DNA of 64,000 nt, taken from positions 62,001 through 126,000 of the forward strand of contig NW_026870533.1 of the NCBI RefSeq assembly GCF_963576545.1, written 5' to 3'. Below the pieces are notes generated by a model. The model worked only from the letters and a program-made list of their open reading frames with translations. It was not told where the DNA came from and did no database searches. Each line of letters starts with the position of its first letter. The stretch's first letter is position 1. Made by a program: the position numbers and the translations under genes. Below are positions 37,253 to 51,300 of the stretch, one piece after another. The DNA is from Limanda limanda. Taxonomy: Eukaryota; Chordata; Actinopteri; Pleuronectiformes; Pleuronectidae.

Positions 37253-40200
37253 TGGGGGTAGAGCCTACTTGCAAGTCTCTCCGACCTTCACAAAAAAAGT
37301 TATTCAAGAATATCTCCTCAGATTTGGGGGAATTTCGTCGGTCGACCTCTTCCGAAGGTCGTACAAGCTCGGGGATGGTACCAATCGATCCGCAGGACCC
37401 AAATTAGTCCAGATGCAACCACTTTCCAAGTCTCTCCGACCTTCACAAAAAAAGTTATTCAAGAATATCTCTTTCTCCTATGTGCTTTCATCCCTAACCC
37501 TAACCCTAACCCTTCCGAAAGTCGGAGAAGCTCAAGGATGGTACCGATCGATGCGCGCTACCCCATTTAGTGGGGGTAGAGCCTACTTGCAAGTCTCTCC
37601 GACCTTCACAAAAAAAGTTATTCAAGAATATCTCTTTCTCCTATGTGCTTTCATCCCTAACCCTAACCCTAACCCTTCCGAAAGTCGGAGAAGCTCAAGG
37701 ATGGTACCGATCGATGCGCGCTACCCCATTTAGTGGGGGTAGAGCCTACTTGCAAGTCTCTCCGACCTTCACAAAAAAAGTTATTCAAGAATATCTCTTT
37801 CTCCTATGTGCTTTCATCCCTAACCCTAACCCTAACCCTTCCGAAAGTCGGAGAAGCTCAAGGATGGTACCGATCGATGCGCGCTACCCCATTTAGTGGG
37901 GGTAGAGCCTACTTGCAAGTCTCTCCGACCTTCACAAAAAAAGTTATTCAAGAATATCTCTTTCTCCTATGTGCTTTCATCCCTAACCCTAACCCTAACC
38001 CTTCCGAAAGTCGGAGAAGCTCAAAGATGGTACTGATCGATGCGCGCAACCCCATTTAGTGGGGGTAGAGCCTACTTGCAAGTCTCTCCGACCTTCACAA
38101 AAAAAGTTATTCAAGAATATCTCCTCAGATTTGGGGGAATTTCGTCGGTCGACCTCTTCCGAAGGTCGTACAAGCTCGGGGATGGTACCAATCGATCCGC
38201 AGGACCCAAATTAGTCCAGATGCAACCACTTTCCAAGTCTCTCCGACCTTCACAAAAAAAGTTATTCAAGAATATCTCTTTCTCCTATGTGCTTTCATCC
38301 CTAACCCTAACCCTAACCCTTCCGAAAGTCCGAGAAGCTCAAGGATGGTACCGATCGATGCGCGCTACCCCATTTAGTGGGGGTAGAGCCTACTTGCAAG
38401 TCTCTCCGACCTTCACAAAAAAAGTTATTCAAGAATATCTCTTTCTCCTATGTGCTTTCATCCCTAACCCTAACCCTAACCCTTCCAAAAGTCGGAGAAG
38501 CTCAACGATGGTACCGATCGATGCGCGCTACCCCATTTAGTGGGGGTAGAGCCTACTTGCAAGTCTCTCCGACCTTCACAAAAAAAGTTATTCAAGAATA
38601 TCTCCTCAGATTTGGGGGAATTTCGTCGGTCGACCTCTTCCGAAGGTCGTACAAGCTCGGGGATGGTACCAATCGATCCGCAGGACCCAAATTAGTCCAG
38701 ATGCAACCACTTTCCAAGTCTCTCCGACCTTCACAAAAAAAGTTATTCAAGAATATCTCTTTCTCCTATGTGCTTTCATCCCTAACCCTAACCCTAACCC
38801 TTCCGAAAGTCGGAGAAGCTCAAGGATGGTACCGATCGATGCGCGCTACCCCATTTAGTGGGGGTAGAGCCTACTTGCAAGTCTCTCCGACCTTCACAAA
38901 AAAAGTTATTCAAGAATATCTCTTTCTCCTATGTGCTTTCATCCCTAACCCTAACCCTAACCCTTCCGAAAGTCGGAGAAGCTCAAGGATGGTACCGATC
39001 GATGCGCGCTACCCCATTTAGTGGGGGTAGAGCCTACTTGCAAGTCTCTCCGACCTTCACAAAAAAAGTTATTCAAGAATATCTCTTTCTCCTATGTGCT
39101 TTCATCCCTAACCCTAACCCTAACCCTTCCGAAAGTCGGAGAAGCTCAAGGATGGTACCGATCGATGCGCGCTACCCCATTTAGTGGGGGTAGAGCCTAC
39201 TTGCAAGTCTCTCCGACCTTCACAAAAAAAGTTATTCAAGAATATCTCTTTCTCCTATGTGCTTTCATCCCTAACCCTAACCCTAACCCTTCCGAAAGTC
39301 GGAGAAGCTCAAGGATGGTACCGATCGATGCGCGCTACCCCATTTAGTGGGGGTAGAGCCTACTTGCAAGTCTCTCCGACCTTCACAAAAAAAGTTATTC
39401 AAGAATATCTCTTTCTCCTATGTGCTTTCATCCCTAACCCTAACCCTAACCCTTCCGAAAGTCGGAGAAGCTCAAGGATGGTACCGATCGATGCGCGCTA
39501 CCCCATTTAGTGGGGGTAGAGCCTACTTGCAAGTCTCTCCGACCTTCACAAAAAAAGTTATTCAAGAATATCTCTTTCTCCTATGTGCTTTCATCCCTAA
39601 CCCTAACCCTAACCCTTCCGAAAGTCGGAGAAGCTCAAAGATGGTACTGATCGATGCGCGCAACCCTATTTAGTGGGGGTAGAGCCTACTTGCAAGTCTC
39701 TCCGACCTTCACAAAAAAAGTTATTCAAGAATATCTCCTCAGATTTGGGGGAATTTCGTCGGTCGACCTCTTCCGAAGGTCGTACAAGCTCGGGGATGGT
39801 ACCAATCGATCCGCAGGACCCAAATCAGTCCAGATGCAACCACTTTCCAAGTCTCTCCGACCTTCACAAAAAAAGTTATTCAAGAATATCTCTTTCTCCT
39901 ATGTGCTTTCATCCCTAACCCTAACCCTAACCCTTCCGAAAGTCCGAGAAGCTCAAGGATGGTACCGATCGATGCGCGCTACCCCATTTAGTGGGGGTAG
40001 AGCCTACTTGCAAGTCTCTCCGACCTTCACAAAAAAAGTTATTCAAGAATATCTCTTTCTCCTATGTGCTTTCATCCCTAACCCTAACCCTAACCCTTCC
40101 AAAAGTCGGAGAAGCTCAACGATGGTACCGATCGATGCGCGCTACCCCATTTAGTGGGGGTAGAGCCTACTTGCAAGTCTCTCCGACCTTCACAAAAAAA

Positions 40201-43200
40201 GTTATTCAAGAATATCTCCTCAGATTTGGGGGAATTTCGTCGGTCGACCTCTTCCGAAGGTCGTACAAGCTCGGGGATGGTACCAATCGATCCGCAGGAC
40301 CCAAATTAGTCCAGATGCAACCACTTTCCAAGTCTCTCCGACCTTCACAAAAAAAGTTATTCAAGAATATCTCTTTCTCCTATGTGCTTTCATCCCTAAC
40401 CCTAACCCTAACCCTTCCGAAAGTCGGAGAAGCTCAAGGATGGTACCGATCGATGCGCGCTACCCCATTTAGTGGGGGTAGAGCCTACTTGCAAGTCTCT
40501 CCGACCTTCACAAAAAAAGTTATTCAAGAATATCTCTTTCTCCTATGTGCTTTCATCCCTAACCCTAACCCTAACCCTTCCGAAAGTCGGAGAAGCTCAA
40601 GGATGGTACCGATCGATGCGCGCTACCCCATTTAGTGGGGGTAGAGCCTACTTGCAAGTCTCTCCGACCTTCACAAAAAAAGTTATTCAAGAATATCTCT
40701 TTCTCCTATGTGCTTTCATCCCTAACCCTAACCCTAACCCTTCCGAAAGTCGGAGAAGCTCAAGGATGGTACCGATCGATGCGCGCTAATCCATTTAGTG
40801 GGGGTAGAGCCTACTTGCAAGTTTCTCCGACCTTCACAAAAAAAGTTATTCAAGAATATCTCCTCAGATTTGGGGGAATTTCGTCGGTCGACCTCTTCCG
40901 AAGGTCGTACAAGCTCGGGGATGGTACCAATCGATCCGCAGGACCCAAATTAGTCCAGATGCAACCACTTTCCAAGTCTCTCCGACCTTCACAAAAAAAG
41001 TTATTCAAGAATATCTCTTTCTCCTATGTGCTTTCATCCCTAACCCTAACCCTAACCCTTCCGAAAGTCGGAGAAGCTCAAGGATGGTACCGATCGATGC
41101 GCGCTACCCCATTTAGTGGGGGTAGAGAATACTTGCAAGTCTCTCCGACCTTCACAAAAAAAGTTATTCAAGAATATCTCTTTCTCCTATGTGCTTTCAT
41201 CCCTAACCCTAACCCTAACCCTTCCGAAAGTCGGAGAAGCTCAAGGATGGTACCGATCGATGCGCGCTACCCCATTTAGTGGGGGTAGAGCCTACTTGCA
41301 AGTCTCTCCGACCTTCACAAAAAAAGTTATTCAAGAATATCTCTTTCTCCTATGTGCTTTCATCCCTAACCCTAACCCTAACCCTTCCGAAAGTCGGAGA
41401 AGCTCAAGGATGGTACCGATCGATGCGCGCTACCCCATTTAGTGGGGGTAGAGCCTACTTGCAAGTCTCTCCGACCTTCACAAAAAAAGTTATTCAAGAA
41501 TATCTCTTTCTCCTATGTGCTTTCATCCCTAACCCTAACCCTAACCCTTCCGAAAGTCGGAGAAGCTCAAAGATGGTACTGATCGATGCGCGCAACCCCA
41601 TTTAGTGGGGGTAGAGCCTACTTGCAAGTCTCTCCGACCTTCACAAAAAAAGTTATTCAAGAATATCTCCTCAGATTTGGGGGAATTTCGTCGGTCGACC
41701 TCTTCCGAAGGTCGTACAAGCTCGGGGATGGTACCAATCGATCCGCAGGACCCAAATTAGTCCAGATGCAACCACTTTCCAAGTCTCTCCGACCTTCACA
41801 AAAAAAGTTATTCAAGAATATCTCTTTCTCCTATGTGCTTTCATCCCTAACCCTAACCCTAACCCTTCCGAAAGTCCGAGAAGCTCAAGGATGGTACCGA
41901 TCGATGCGCGCTACCCCATTTAGTGGGGGTAGAGCCTACTTGCAAGTCTCTCCGACCTTCACAAAAAAAGTTATTCAAGAATATCTCTTTCTCCTATGTG
42001 CTTTCATCCCTAACCCTAACCCTAACCCTTCCAAAAGTCGGAGAAGCTCAACGATGGTACCGATCGATGCGCGCTACCCCATTTAGTGGGGGTAGAGCCT
42101 ACTTGCAAGTCTCTCCGACCTTCACAAAAAAAGTTATTCAAGAATATCTCCTCAGATTTGGGGGAATTTCGTCGGTCGACCTCTTCCGAAGGTCGTACAA
42201 GCTCGGGGATGGTACCAATCGATCCGCAGGACCCAAATTAGTCCAGATGCAACCACTTTCCAAGTCTCTCCGACCTTCACAAAAAAAGTTATTCAAGAAT
42301 ATCTCTTTCTCCTATGTGCTTTCATCCCTAACCCTAACCCTAACCCTTCCGAAAGTCGGAGAAGCTCAAGGATGGTACCGATCGATGCGCGCTACCCCAT
42401 TTAGTGGGGGTAGAGCCTACTTGCAAGTCTCTCCGACCTTCACAAAAAAAGTTATTCAAGAATATCTCTTTCTCCTATGTGCTTTCATCCCTAACCCTAA
42501 CCCTAACCCTTCCGAAAGTCGGAGAAGCTCAAGGATGGTACCGATCGATGCGCGCTACCCCATTTAGTGGGGGTAGAGCCTACTTGCAAGTCTCTCCGAC
42601 CTTCACAAAAAAAGTTATTCAAGAATATCTCTTTCTCCTATGTGCTTTCATCCCTAACCCTAACCCTAACCCTTCCGAAAGTCGGAGAAGCTCAAGGATG
42701 GTACCGATCGATGCGCGCTACCCCATTTAGTGGGGGTAGAGCCTACTTGCAAGTCTCTCCGACCTTCACAAAAAAAGTTATTCAAGAATATCTCTTTCTC
42801 CTATGTGCTTTCATCCCTAACCCTAACCCTAACCCTTCCGAAAGTCGGAGAAGCTCAAGGATGGTACCGATCGATGCGCGCTACCCCATTTAGTGGGGGT
42901 AGAGCCTACTTGCAAGTCTCTCCGACCTTCACAAAAAAAGTTATTCAAGAATATCTCTTTCTCCTATGTGCTTTCATCCCTAACCCTAACCCTAACCCTT
43001 CCGAAAGTCGGAGAAGCTCAAGGATGGTACCGATCGATGCGCGCTACCCCATTTAGTGGGGGTAGAGCCTACTTGCAAGTCTCTCCGACCTTCACAAAAA
43101 AAGTTATTCAAGAATATCTCTTTCTCCTATGTGCTTTCATCCCTAACCCTAACCCTAACCCTTCCGAAAGTCGGAGAAGCTCAAAGATGGTACTGATCGA

Positions 43201-44344
43201 TGCGCGCAACCCTATTTAGTGGGGGTAGAGCCTACTTGCAAGTCTCTCCGACCTTCACAAAAAAAGTTATTCAAGAATATCTCCTCAGATTTGGGGGAAT
43301 TTCGTCGGTCGACCTCTTCCGAAGGTCGTACAAGCTCGGGGATGGTACCAATCGATCCGCAGGACCCAAATCAGTCCAGATGCAACCACTTTCCAAGTCT
43401 CTCCGACCTTCACAAAAAAAGTTATTCAAGAATATCTCTTTCTCCTATGTGCTTTCATCCCTAACCCTAACCCTAACCCTTCCGAAAGTCCGAGAAGCTC
43501 AAGGATGGTACCGATCGATGCGCGCTACCCCATTTAGTGGGGGTAGAGCCTACTTGCAAGTCTCTCCGACCTTCACAAAAAAAGTTATTCAAGAATATCT
43601 CTTTCTCCTATGTGCTTTCATCCCTAACCCTAACCCTAACCCTTCCAAAAGTCGGAGAAGCTCAACGATGGTACCGATCGATGCGCGCTACCCCATTTAG
43701 TGGGGGTAGAGCCTACTTGCAAGTCTCTCCGACCTTCACAAAAAAAGTTATTCAAGAATATCTCCTCAGATTTGGGGGAATTTCGTCGGTCGACCTCTTC
43801 CGAAGGTCGTACAAGCTCGGGGATGGTACCAATCGATCCGCAGGACCCAAATTAGTCCAGATGCAACCACTTTCCAAGTCTCTCCGACCTTCACAAAAAA
43901 AGTTATTCAAGAATATCTCTTTCTCCTATGTGCTTTCATCCCTAACCCTAACCCTAACCCTTCCGAAAGTCGGAGAAGCTCAAGGATGGTACCGATCGAT
44001 GCGCGCTACCCCATTTAGTGGGGGTAGAGCCTACTTGCAAGTCTCTCCGACCTTCACAAAAAAAGTTATTCAAGAATATCTCTTTCTCCTATGTGCTTTC
44101 ATCCCTAACCCTAACCCTAACCCTTCCGAAAGTCGGAGAAGCTCAAGGATGGTACCGATCGATGCGCGCTACCCCATTTAGTGGGGGTAGAGCCTACTTG
44201 CAAGTCTCTCCGACCTTCACAAAAAAAGTTATTCAAGAATATCTCTTTCTCCTATGTGCTTTCATCCCTAACCCTAACCCTAACCCTTCCGAAAGTCGGA
44301 GAAGCTCAAGGATGGTACCGATCGATGCGCGCTACCCCATTTAG
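37253..44344 (+). repeat. Tandem higher-order repeat, 3546-bp period
   Basis: Copies are 37253-40798 and 40799-44344. Rare markers recur at +3546: CAACCCTATTTAG (39667/43213), CAAATCAGTCC in B (39826/43372), two GTCCGAG A units per copy, and two CTCAACGATGG A units per copy. At the junction near 40798 the GCTAATCC unit follows an A, not a B as in its other six occurrences, which marks a crossover point. Confidence 0.88.
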
Positions 44345-47257
44345 TGGGGGTAGAGCCTACTTGCAAGTCTCTCCGACCTTCACAAAAAAAGTTATTCAAG
44401 AATATCTCTTTCTCCTATGTGCTTTCATCCCTAACCCTAACCCTAACCCTTCCGAAAGTCGGAGAAGCTCAAGGATGGTACTGATCGATGCGCGCAACCC
44501 CATTTAGTGGGGGTAGAGCCTACTTGCAAGTCTCTCCGACCTTCACAAAAAAAGTTATTCAAGAATATCTCCTCAGATTTGGGGGAATTTCGTCGGTCGA
44601 CCTCTTCCGAAGGTCGTACAAGCTCGGGGATGGTACCAATCGATCCGCAGGACCCAAATTAGTCCAGATGCAACCACTTTCCAAGTCTCTCCGACCTTCA
44701 CAAAAAAAGTTATTCAAGAATATCTCTTTCTCCTATGTGCTTTCATCCCTAACCCTAACCCTAACCCTTCCGAAAGTCGGAGAAGCTCAAGGATGGTACC
44801 GATCGATGCGCGCTACCCCATTTAGTGGGGGTAGAGCCTACTTGCAAGTCTCTCCGACCTTCACAAAAAAAGTTATTCAAGAATATCTCTTTCTCCTATG
44901 TGCTTTCATCCCTAACCCTAACCCTAACCCTTCCGAAAGTCGGAGAAGCTCAAGGATGGTACCGATCGATGCGCGCAACCCCATTTAGTGGGGGTAGAGC
45001 CTACTTGCAAGTCTCTCCGACCTTCACAAAAAAAGTTATTCAAGAATATCTCCTCAGATTTGGGGGAATTTCGTCGGTCGACCTCTTCCGAAGGTCGTAC
45101 AAGCTCGGGGATGGTACCAATCGATCCGCAGGACCCAAATTAGTCCAGATGCAACCACTTTCCAAGTCTCTCCGACCTTCACAAAAAAAGTTATTCAAGA
45201 ATATCTCTTTCTCCTATGTGCTTAAATCCCTAACCCTAACCCTAACCCTTCCGAAAGTCGGAGAAGCTCAAGGATGGTACCGATCGATGCGCGCTAATCC
45301 ATTTAGTGGGGGTAGAGCCTACTTGCAAGTTTCTCCGACCTTCACAAAAAAAGTTATTCAAGAATATCTCCTCAGATTTGGGGGAATTTCGTCGGTCGAC
45401 CTCTTCCGAAGGTCGTACAAGCTCGGGGATGGTACCAATCGATCCGCAGGACCCAAATTAGTCCAGATGCAACCACTTTCCAAGTCTCTCCGACCTTCAC
45501 AAAAAAAGTTATTCAAGAATATCTCTTTCTCCTATGTGCTTTCATCCCTAACCCTAACCCTAACCCTTCCGAAAGTCGGAGAAGCTCAAGGATGGTACCG
45601 ATCGATGCGCGCTACCCCATTTAGTGGGGGTAGAGCCTACTTGCAAGTCTCTCCGACCTTCACAAAAAAAGTTATTCAAGAATATCTCTTTCTCCTATGT
45701 GCTTTCATCCCTAACCCTAACCCTAACCCTTCCGAAAGTCGGAGAAGCTCAAGGATGGTACCGATCGATGCGCGCTACCCCATTTAGTGGGGGTAGAGCC
45801 TACTTGCAAGTCTCTCCGACCTTCACAAAAAAAGTTATTCAAGAATATCTCTTTCTCCTATGTGCTTTCATCCCTAACCCTAACCCTAACCCTTCCGAAA
45901 GTCGGAGAAGCTCAAGGATGGTACCGATCGATGCGCGCAACCCCATTTAGTGGGGGTAGAGCCTACTTGCAAGTCTCTCCGACCTTCACAAAAAAAGTTA
46001 TTCAAGAATATCTCTTTCTCCTATGTGCTTTCATCCCTAACCCTAACCCTAACCCTTCCGAAAGTCGGAGAAGCTCAAGGATGGTACCGATCGATGCGCG
46101 CTACCCCATTTAGTGGGGGTAGAGCCTACTTGCAAGTCTCTCCGACCTTCACAAAAAAAGTTATTCAAGAATATCTCTTTCTCCTATGTGCTTTCATCCC
46201 TAACCCTAACCCTAACCCTTCCGAAAGTCGGAGAAGCTCAAGGATGGTACCGATCGATGCGCGCTACCCCATTTAGTGGGGGTAGAGCCTACTTGCAAGT
46301 CTCTCCGACCTTCACAAAAAAAGTTATTCAAGAATATCTCCTCAGATTTGGGGGAATTTCGTCGGTCGACCTCTTCCGAAGGTCGTACAAGCTCGGGGAT
46401 GGTACCAATCGATCCGCAGGACCCAAATTAGTCCAGATGCAACCACTTTCCAAGTCTCTCCGACCTTCACAAAAAAAGTTATTCAAGAATATCTCTTTCT
46501 CCTATGTGCTTTCATCCCTAACCCTAACCCTAACCCTTCCGAAAGTCGGAGAAGCTCAAGGATGGTACCGATCGATGCGCGCTACCCCATTTAGTGGGGG
46601 TAGAGCCTACTTGCAAGTCTCTCCGACCTTCACAAAAAAAGTTATTCAAGAATATCTCTTTCTCCTATGTGCTTTCATCCCTAACCCTAACCCTAACCCT
46701 TCCGAAAGTCGGAGAAGCTCAAGGATGGTACTGATCGATGCGCGCAACCCCATTTAGTGGGGGTAGAGCCTACTTGCAAGTCTCTCCGACCTTCAAAAAA
46801 AAAGTTATTCAAGAATATCTCCTCAGATTTGGGGGAATTTCGTCGGTCGACCTCTTCCGAAGGTCGTACAAGCTCGGGGATGGTACCAATCGATCCGCAG
46901 GACCCAAATTAGTCCAGATGCAACCACTTTCCAAGTCTCTCCGACCTTCACAAAAAAAGTTATTCAAGAATATCTCTTTCTCCTATGTGCTTTCATCCCT
47001 AACCCTAACCCTAACCCTTCCGAAAGTCGGAGAAGCTCAAGGATGGTACCGATCGATGCGCGCTACCCCATTTAGTGGGGGTAGAGCCTACTTGCAAGTC
47101 TCTCCGACCTTCACAAAAAAAGTTATTCAAGAATATCTCTTTCTCCTATGTGCTTTCATCCCTAACCCTAACCCTAACCCTTCCGAAAGTCGGAGAAGCT
47201 CAACGATGGTACCGATCGATGCGCGCTACCCCATTTAGTGGGGGTAGAGCCTACTTG

Positions 47258-47411
47258 CAAGTCTCTCCGACCTTCACAAAAAAAGTTATTCAAGAATATC
47301 TCCTCAGATTTGGGGGATTTCGTCGGTCGACCTCTTCCGAAGGTCGTACAAGCTCGGGGATGGTACCAATCGATCCGCAGGACCCAAATTAGTCCAGATG
47401 CAACCACTTTC
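47258..47411 (+). repeat. B monomer variant lacking one A (154 bp), copy 3 of 3
   Basis: This is the same deletion and context as the copies at 25378 and 36474. It lies 10784 bp after the second copy, so the second super-repeat period is 312 bp shorter than the first. Confidence 0.93.
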
Positions 47412-48354
47412 CAAGTCTCTCCGACCTTCACAAAAAAAGTTATTCAAGAATATCTCTTTCTCCTATGTGCTTTCATCCCTAACCCTAACCCTAACCCTTC
47501 CGAAAGTCGGAGAAGCTCAAGGATGGTACCGATCGATGCGCGCTACCCCATTTAGTGGGGGTAGAGCCTACTTGCAAGTCTCTCCGACCTTCACAAAAAA
47601 AGTTATTCAAGAATATCTCTTTCTCCTATGTGCTTTCATCCCTAACCCTAACCCTAACCCTTCCGAAAGTCGGAGAAGCTCAAGGATGGTACCGATCGAT
47701 GCGCGCTACCCCATTTAGTGGGGGTAGAGCCTACTTGCAAGTCTCTCCGACCTTCACAAAAAAAGTTATTCAAGAATATCTCCTCAGATTTGGGGGAATT
47801 TCGTCGGTCGACCTCTTCCGAAGGTCGTACAAGCTCGGGGATGGTACCAATCGATCCGCAGGACCCAAATTAGTCCAGATGCAACCACTTTCCAAGTCTC
47901 TCCGACCTTCACAAAAAAAGTTATTCAAGAATATCTCTTTCTCCTATGTGCTTTCATCCCTAACCCTAACCCTAACCCTTCCGAAAGTCGGAGAAGCTCA
48001 AGGATGGTACCGATCGATGCGCGCTAATCCATTTAGTGGGGGTAGAGCCTACTTGCAAGTTTCTCCGACCTTCACAAAAAAAGTTATTCAAGAATATCTC
48101 CTCAGATTTGGGGGAATTTCGTCGGTCGACCTCTTCCGAAGGTCGTACAAGCTCGGGGATGGTACCAATCGATCCGCAGGACCCAAATTAGTCCAGATGC
48201 AACCACTTTCCAAGTCTCTCCGACCTTCACAAAAAAAGTTATTCAAGAATATCTCTTTCTCCTATGTGCTTTCATCCCTAACCCTAACCCTAACCCTTCC
48301 GAAAGTCGGAGAAGCTCAAGGATGGTACCGATCGATGTGCGCTACCCCATTTAG

Positions 48355-51300
48355 TGGGGGTAGAGCCTACTTGCAAGTCTCTCCGACCTTCACAAAAAAA
48401 GTTATTCAAGAATATCTCTTTCTCCTATGTGCTTTCATCCCTAACCCTAACCCTAACCCTTCCAAAAGTCGGAGAAGCTCAACGATGGTACCGATCGATG
48501 CGCGCTACCCCATTTAGTGGGGGTAGAGCCTACTTGCAAGTCTCTCCGACCTTCACAAAAAAAGTTATTCAAGAATATCTCCTCAGATTTGGGGGAATTT
48601 CGTCGGTCGACCTCTTCCGAAGGTCGTACAAGCTCGGGGATGGTACCAATCGATCCGCAGGACCCAAATTAGTCCAGATGCAACCACTTTCCAAGTCTCT
48701 CCGACCTTCACAAAAAAAGTTATTCAAGAATATCTCTTTCTCCTATGTGCTTTCATCCCTAACCCTAACCCTAACCCTTCCGAAAGTCGGAGAAGCTCAA
48801 GGATGGTACCGATCGATGCGCGCTACCCCATTTAGTGGGGGTAGAGCCTACTTGCAAGTCTCTCCGACCTTCACAAAAAAAGTTATTCAAGAATATCTCT
48901 TTCTCCTATGTGCTTTCATCCCTAACCCTAACCCTAACCCTTCCGAAAGTCGGAGAAGCTCAAGGATGGTACCGATCGATGCGCGCTACCCCATTTAGTG
49001 GGGGTAGAGCCTACTTGCAAGTCTCTCCGACCTTCACAAAAAAAGTTATTCAAGAATATCTCTTTCTCCTATGTGCTTTCATCCCTAACCCTAACCCTAA
49101 CCCTTCCGAAAGTCGGAGAAGCTCAAGGATGGTACCGATCGATGCGCGCTACCCCATTTAGTGGGGGTAGAGCCTACTTGCAAGTCTCTCCGACCTTCAC
49201 AAAAAAAGTTATTCAAGAATATCTCTTTCTCCTATGTGCTTTCATCCCTAACCCTAACCCTAACCCTTCCGAAAGTCGGAGAAGCTCAAGGATGGTACTG
49301 ATCGATGCGCGCAACCCCATTTAGTGGGGGTAGAGCCTACTTGCAAGTCTCTCCGACCTTCACAAAAAAAGTTATTCAAGAATATCTCCTCAGATTTGGG
49401 GGAATTTCGTCGGTCGACCTCTTCCGAAGGTCGTACAAGCTCGGGGATGGTACCAATCGATCCGCAGGACCCAAATTAGTCCAGATGCAACCACTTTCCA
49501 AGTCTCTCCGACCTTCACAAAAAAAGTTATTCAAGAATATCTCTTTCTCCTATGTGCTTTCATCCCTAACCCTAACCCTAACCCTTCCGAAAGTCGGAGA
49601 AGCTCAAGGATGGTACCGATCGATGCGCGCTACCCCATTTAGTGGGGGTAGAGCCTACTTGCAAGTCTCTCCGACCTTCACAAAAAAAGTTATTCAAGAA
49701 TATCTCTTTCTCCTATGTGCTTTCATCCCTAACCCTAACCCTAACCCTTCCGAAAGTCGGAGAAGCTCAAGGATGGTACCGATCGATGCGCGCAACCCCA
49801 TTTAGTGGGGGTAGAGCCTACTTGCAAGTCTCTCCGACCTTCACAAAAAAAGTTATTCAAGAATATCTCCTCAGATTTGGGGGAATTTCGTCGGTCGACC
49901 TCTTCCGAAGGTCGTACAAGCTCGGGGATGGTACCAATCGATCCGCAGGACCCAAATTAGTCCAGATGCAACCACTTTCCAAGTCTCTCCGACCTTCACA
50001 AAAAAAGTTATTCAAGAATATCTCTTTCTCCTATGTGCTTTCATCCCTAACCCTAACCCTAACCCTTCCGAAAGTCGGAGAAGCTCAAGGATGGTACCGA
50101 TCGATGCGCGCTAATCCATTTAGTGGGGGTAGAGCCTACTTGCAAGTTTCTCCGACCTTCACAAAAAAAGTTATTCAAGAATATCTCCTCAGATTTGGGG
50201 GAATTTCGTCGGTCGACCTCTTCCGAAGGTCGTACAAGCTCGGGGATGGTACCAATCGATCCGCAGGACCCAAATTAGTCCAGATGCAACCACTTTCCAA
50301 GTCTCTCCGACCTTCACAAAAAAAGTTATTCAAGAATATCTCTTTCTCCTATGTGCTTTCATCCCTAACCCTAACCCTAACCCTTCCGAAAGTCGGAGAA
50401 GCTCAAGGATGGTACCGATCGATGCGCGCTACCCCATTTAGTGGGGGTAGAGCCTACTTGCAAGTCTCTCCGACCTTCACAAAAAAAGTTATTCAAGAAT
50501 ATCTCTTTCTCCTATGTGCTTTCATCCCTAACCCTAACCCTAACCCTTCCGAAAGTCGGAGAAGCTCAAGGATGGTACCGATCGATGCGCGCTACCCCAT
50601 TTAGTGGGGGTAGAGCCTACTTGCAAGTCTCTCCGACCTTCACAAAAAAAGTTATTCAAGAATATCTCTTTCTCCTATGTGCTTTCATCCCTAAACCTAA
50701 CCCTAACCCTTCCGAAAGTCGGAGAAGCTCAAGGATGGTACCGATCGATGCGCGCAACCCCATTTAGTGGGGGTAGAGCCTACTTGCAAGTCTCTCCGAC
50801 CTTCACAAAAAAAGTTATTCAAGAATATCTCTTTCTCCTATGTGCTTTCATCCCTAACCCTAACCCTAACCCTTCCGAAAGTCGGAGAAGCTCAAGGATG
50901 GTACCGATCGATGCGCGCTACCCCATTTAGTGGGGGTAGAGCCTACTTGCAAGTCTCTCCGACCTTCACAAAAAAAGTTATTCAAGAATATCTCCTCAGA
51001 TTTGGGGGAATTTCGTCGGTCGACCTCTTCCGAAGGTCGTACAAGCTCGGGGATGGTACCAATCGATCCGCAGGACCCAAATTAGTCCAGATGCAACCAC
51101 TTTCCAAGTCTCTCCGACCTTCACAAAAAAAGTTATTCAAGAATATCTCTTTCTCCTATGTGCTTTCATCCCTAACCCTAACCCTTCCGAAAGTCGGTGA
51201 AGCTCAAGGATGGTACCGATCGATGCGCGCTACCCCATTTAGTGGGGGTAGAGCCTACTTGCAAGTCTCTCCGACCTTCACAAAAAAAGTTATTCAAGAA

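Larger units (their letters stand above)
25359..47238 (+). repeat. Super-repeat of about 11 kb (two periods)
   Basis: The periods are 25359-36454 (11096 bp) and 36455-47238 (10784 bp), delimited by the three 154-bp B units. Both begin with the same run order 2, 1, 4, 2. Both end with a B unit plus five A, a B plus two A, and a B plus two A. The interior differs by smaller duplications (1606 bp near 26.2-29.4 kb, 1614 bp near 32.8-36 kb, 3546 bp near 37.3-44.3 kb). The super-repeat is inferred from marker order, not from a full alignment. Confidence 0.7.

Noticed and set aside
25359..47238. Assembly artefact as the sole explanation of the higher-order blocks
   Set aside because: Blocks differ by private variants and by whole-monomer indels, which simple misassembly would not create. 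An artefact remains possible for the most identical pair (11040-16529) and is listed there.
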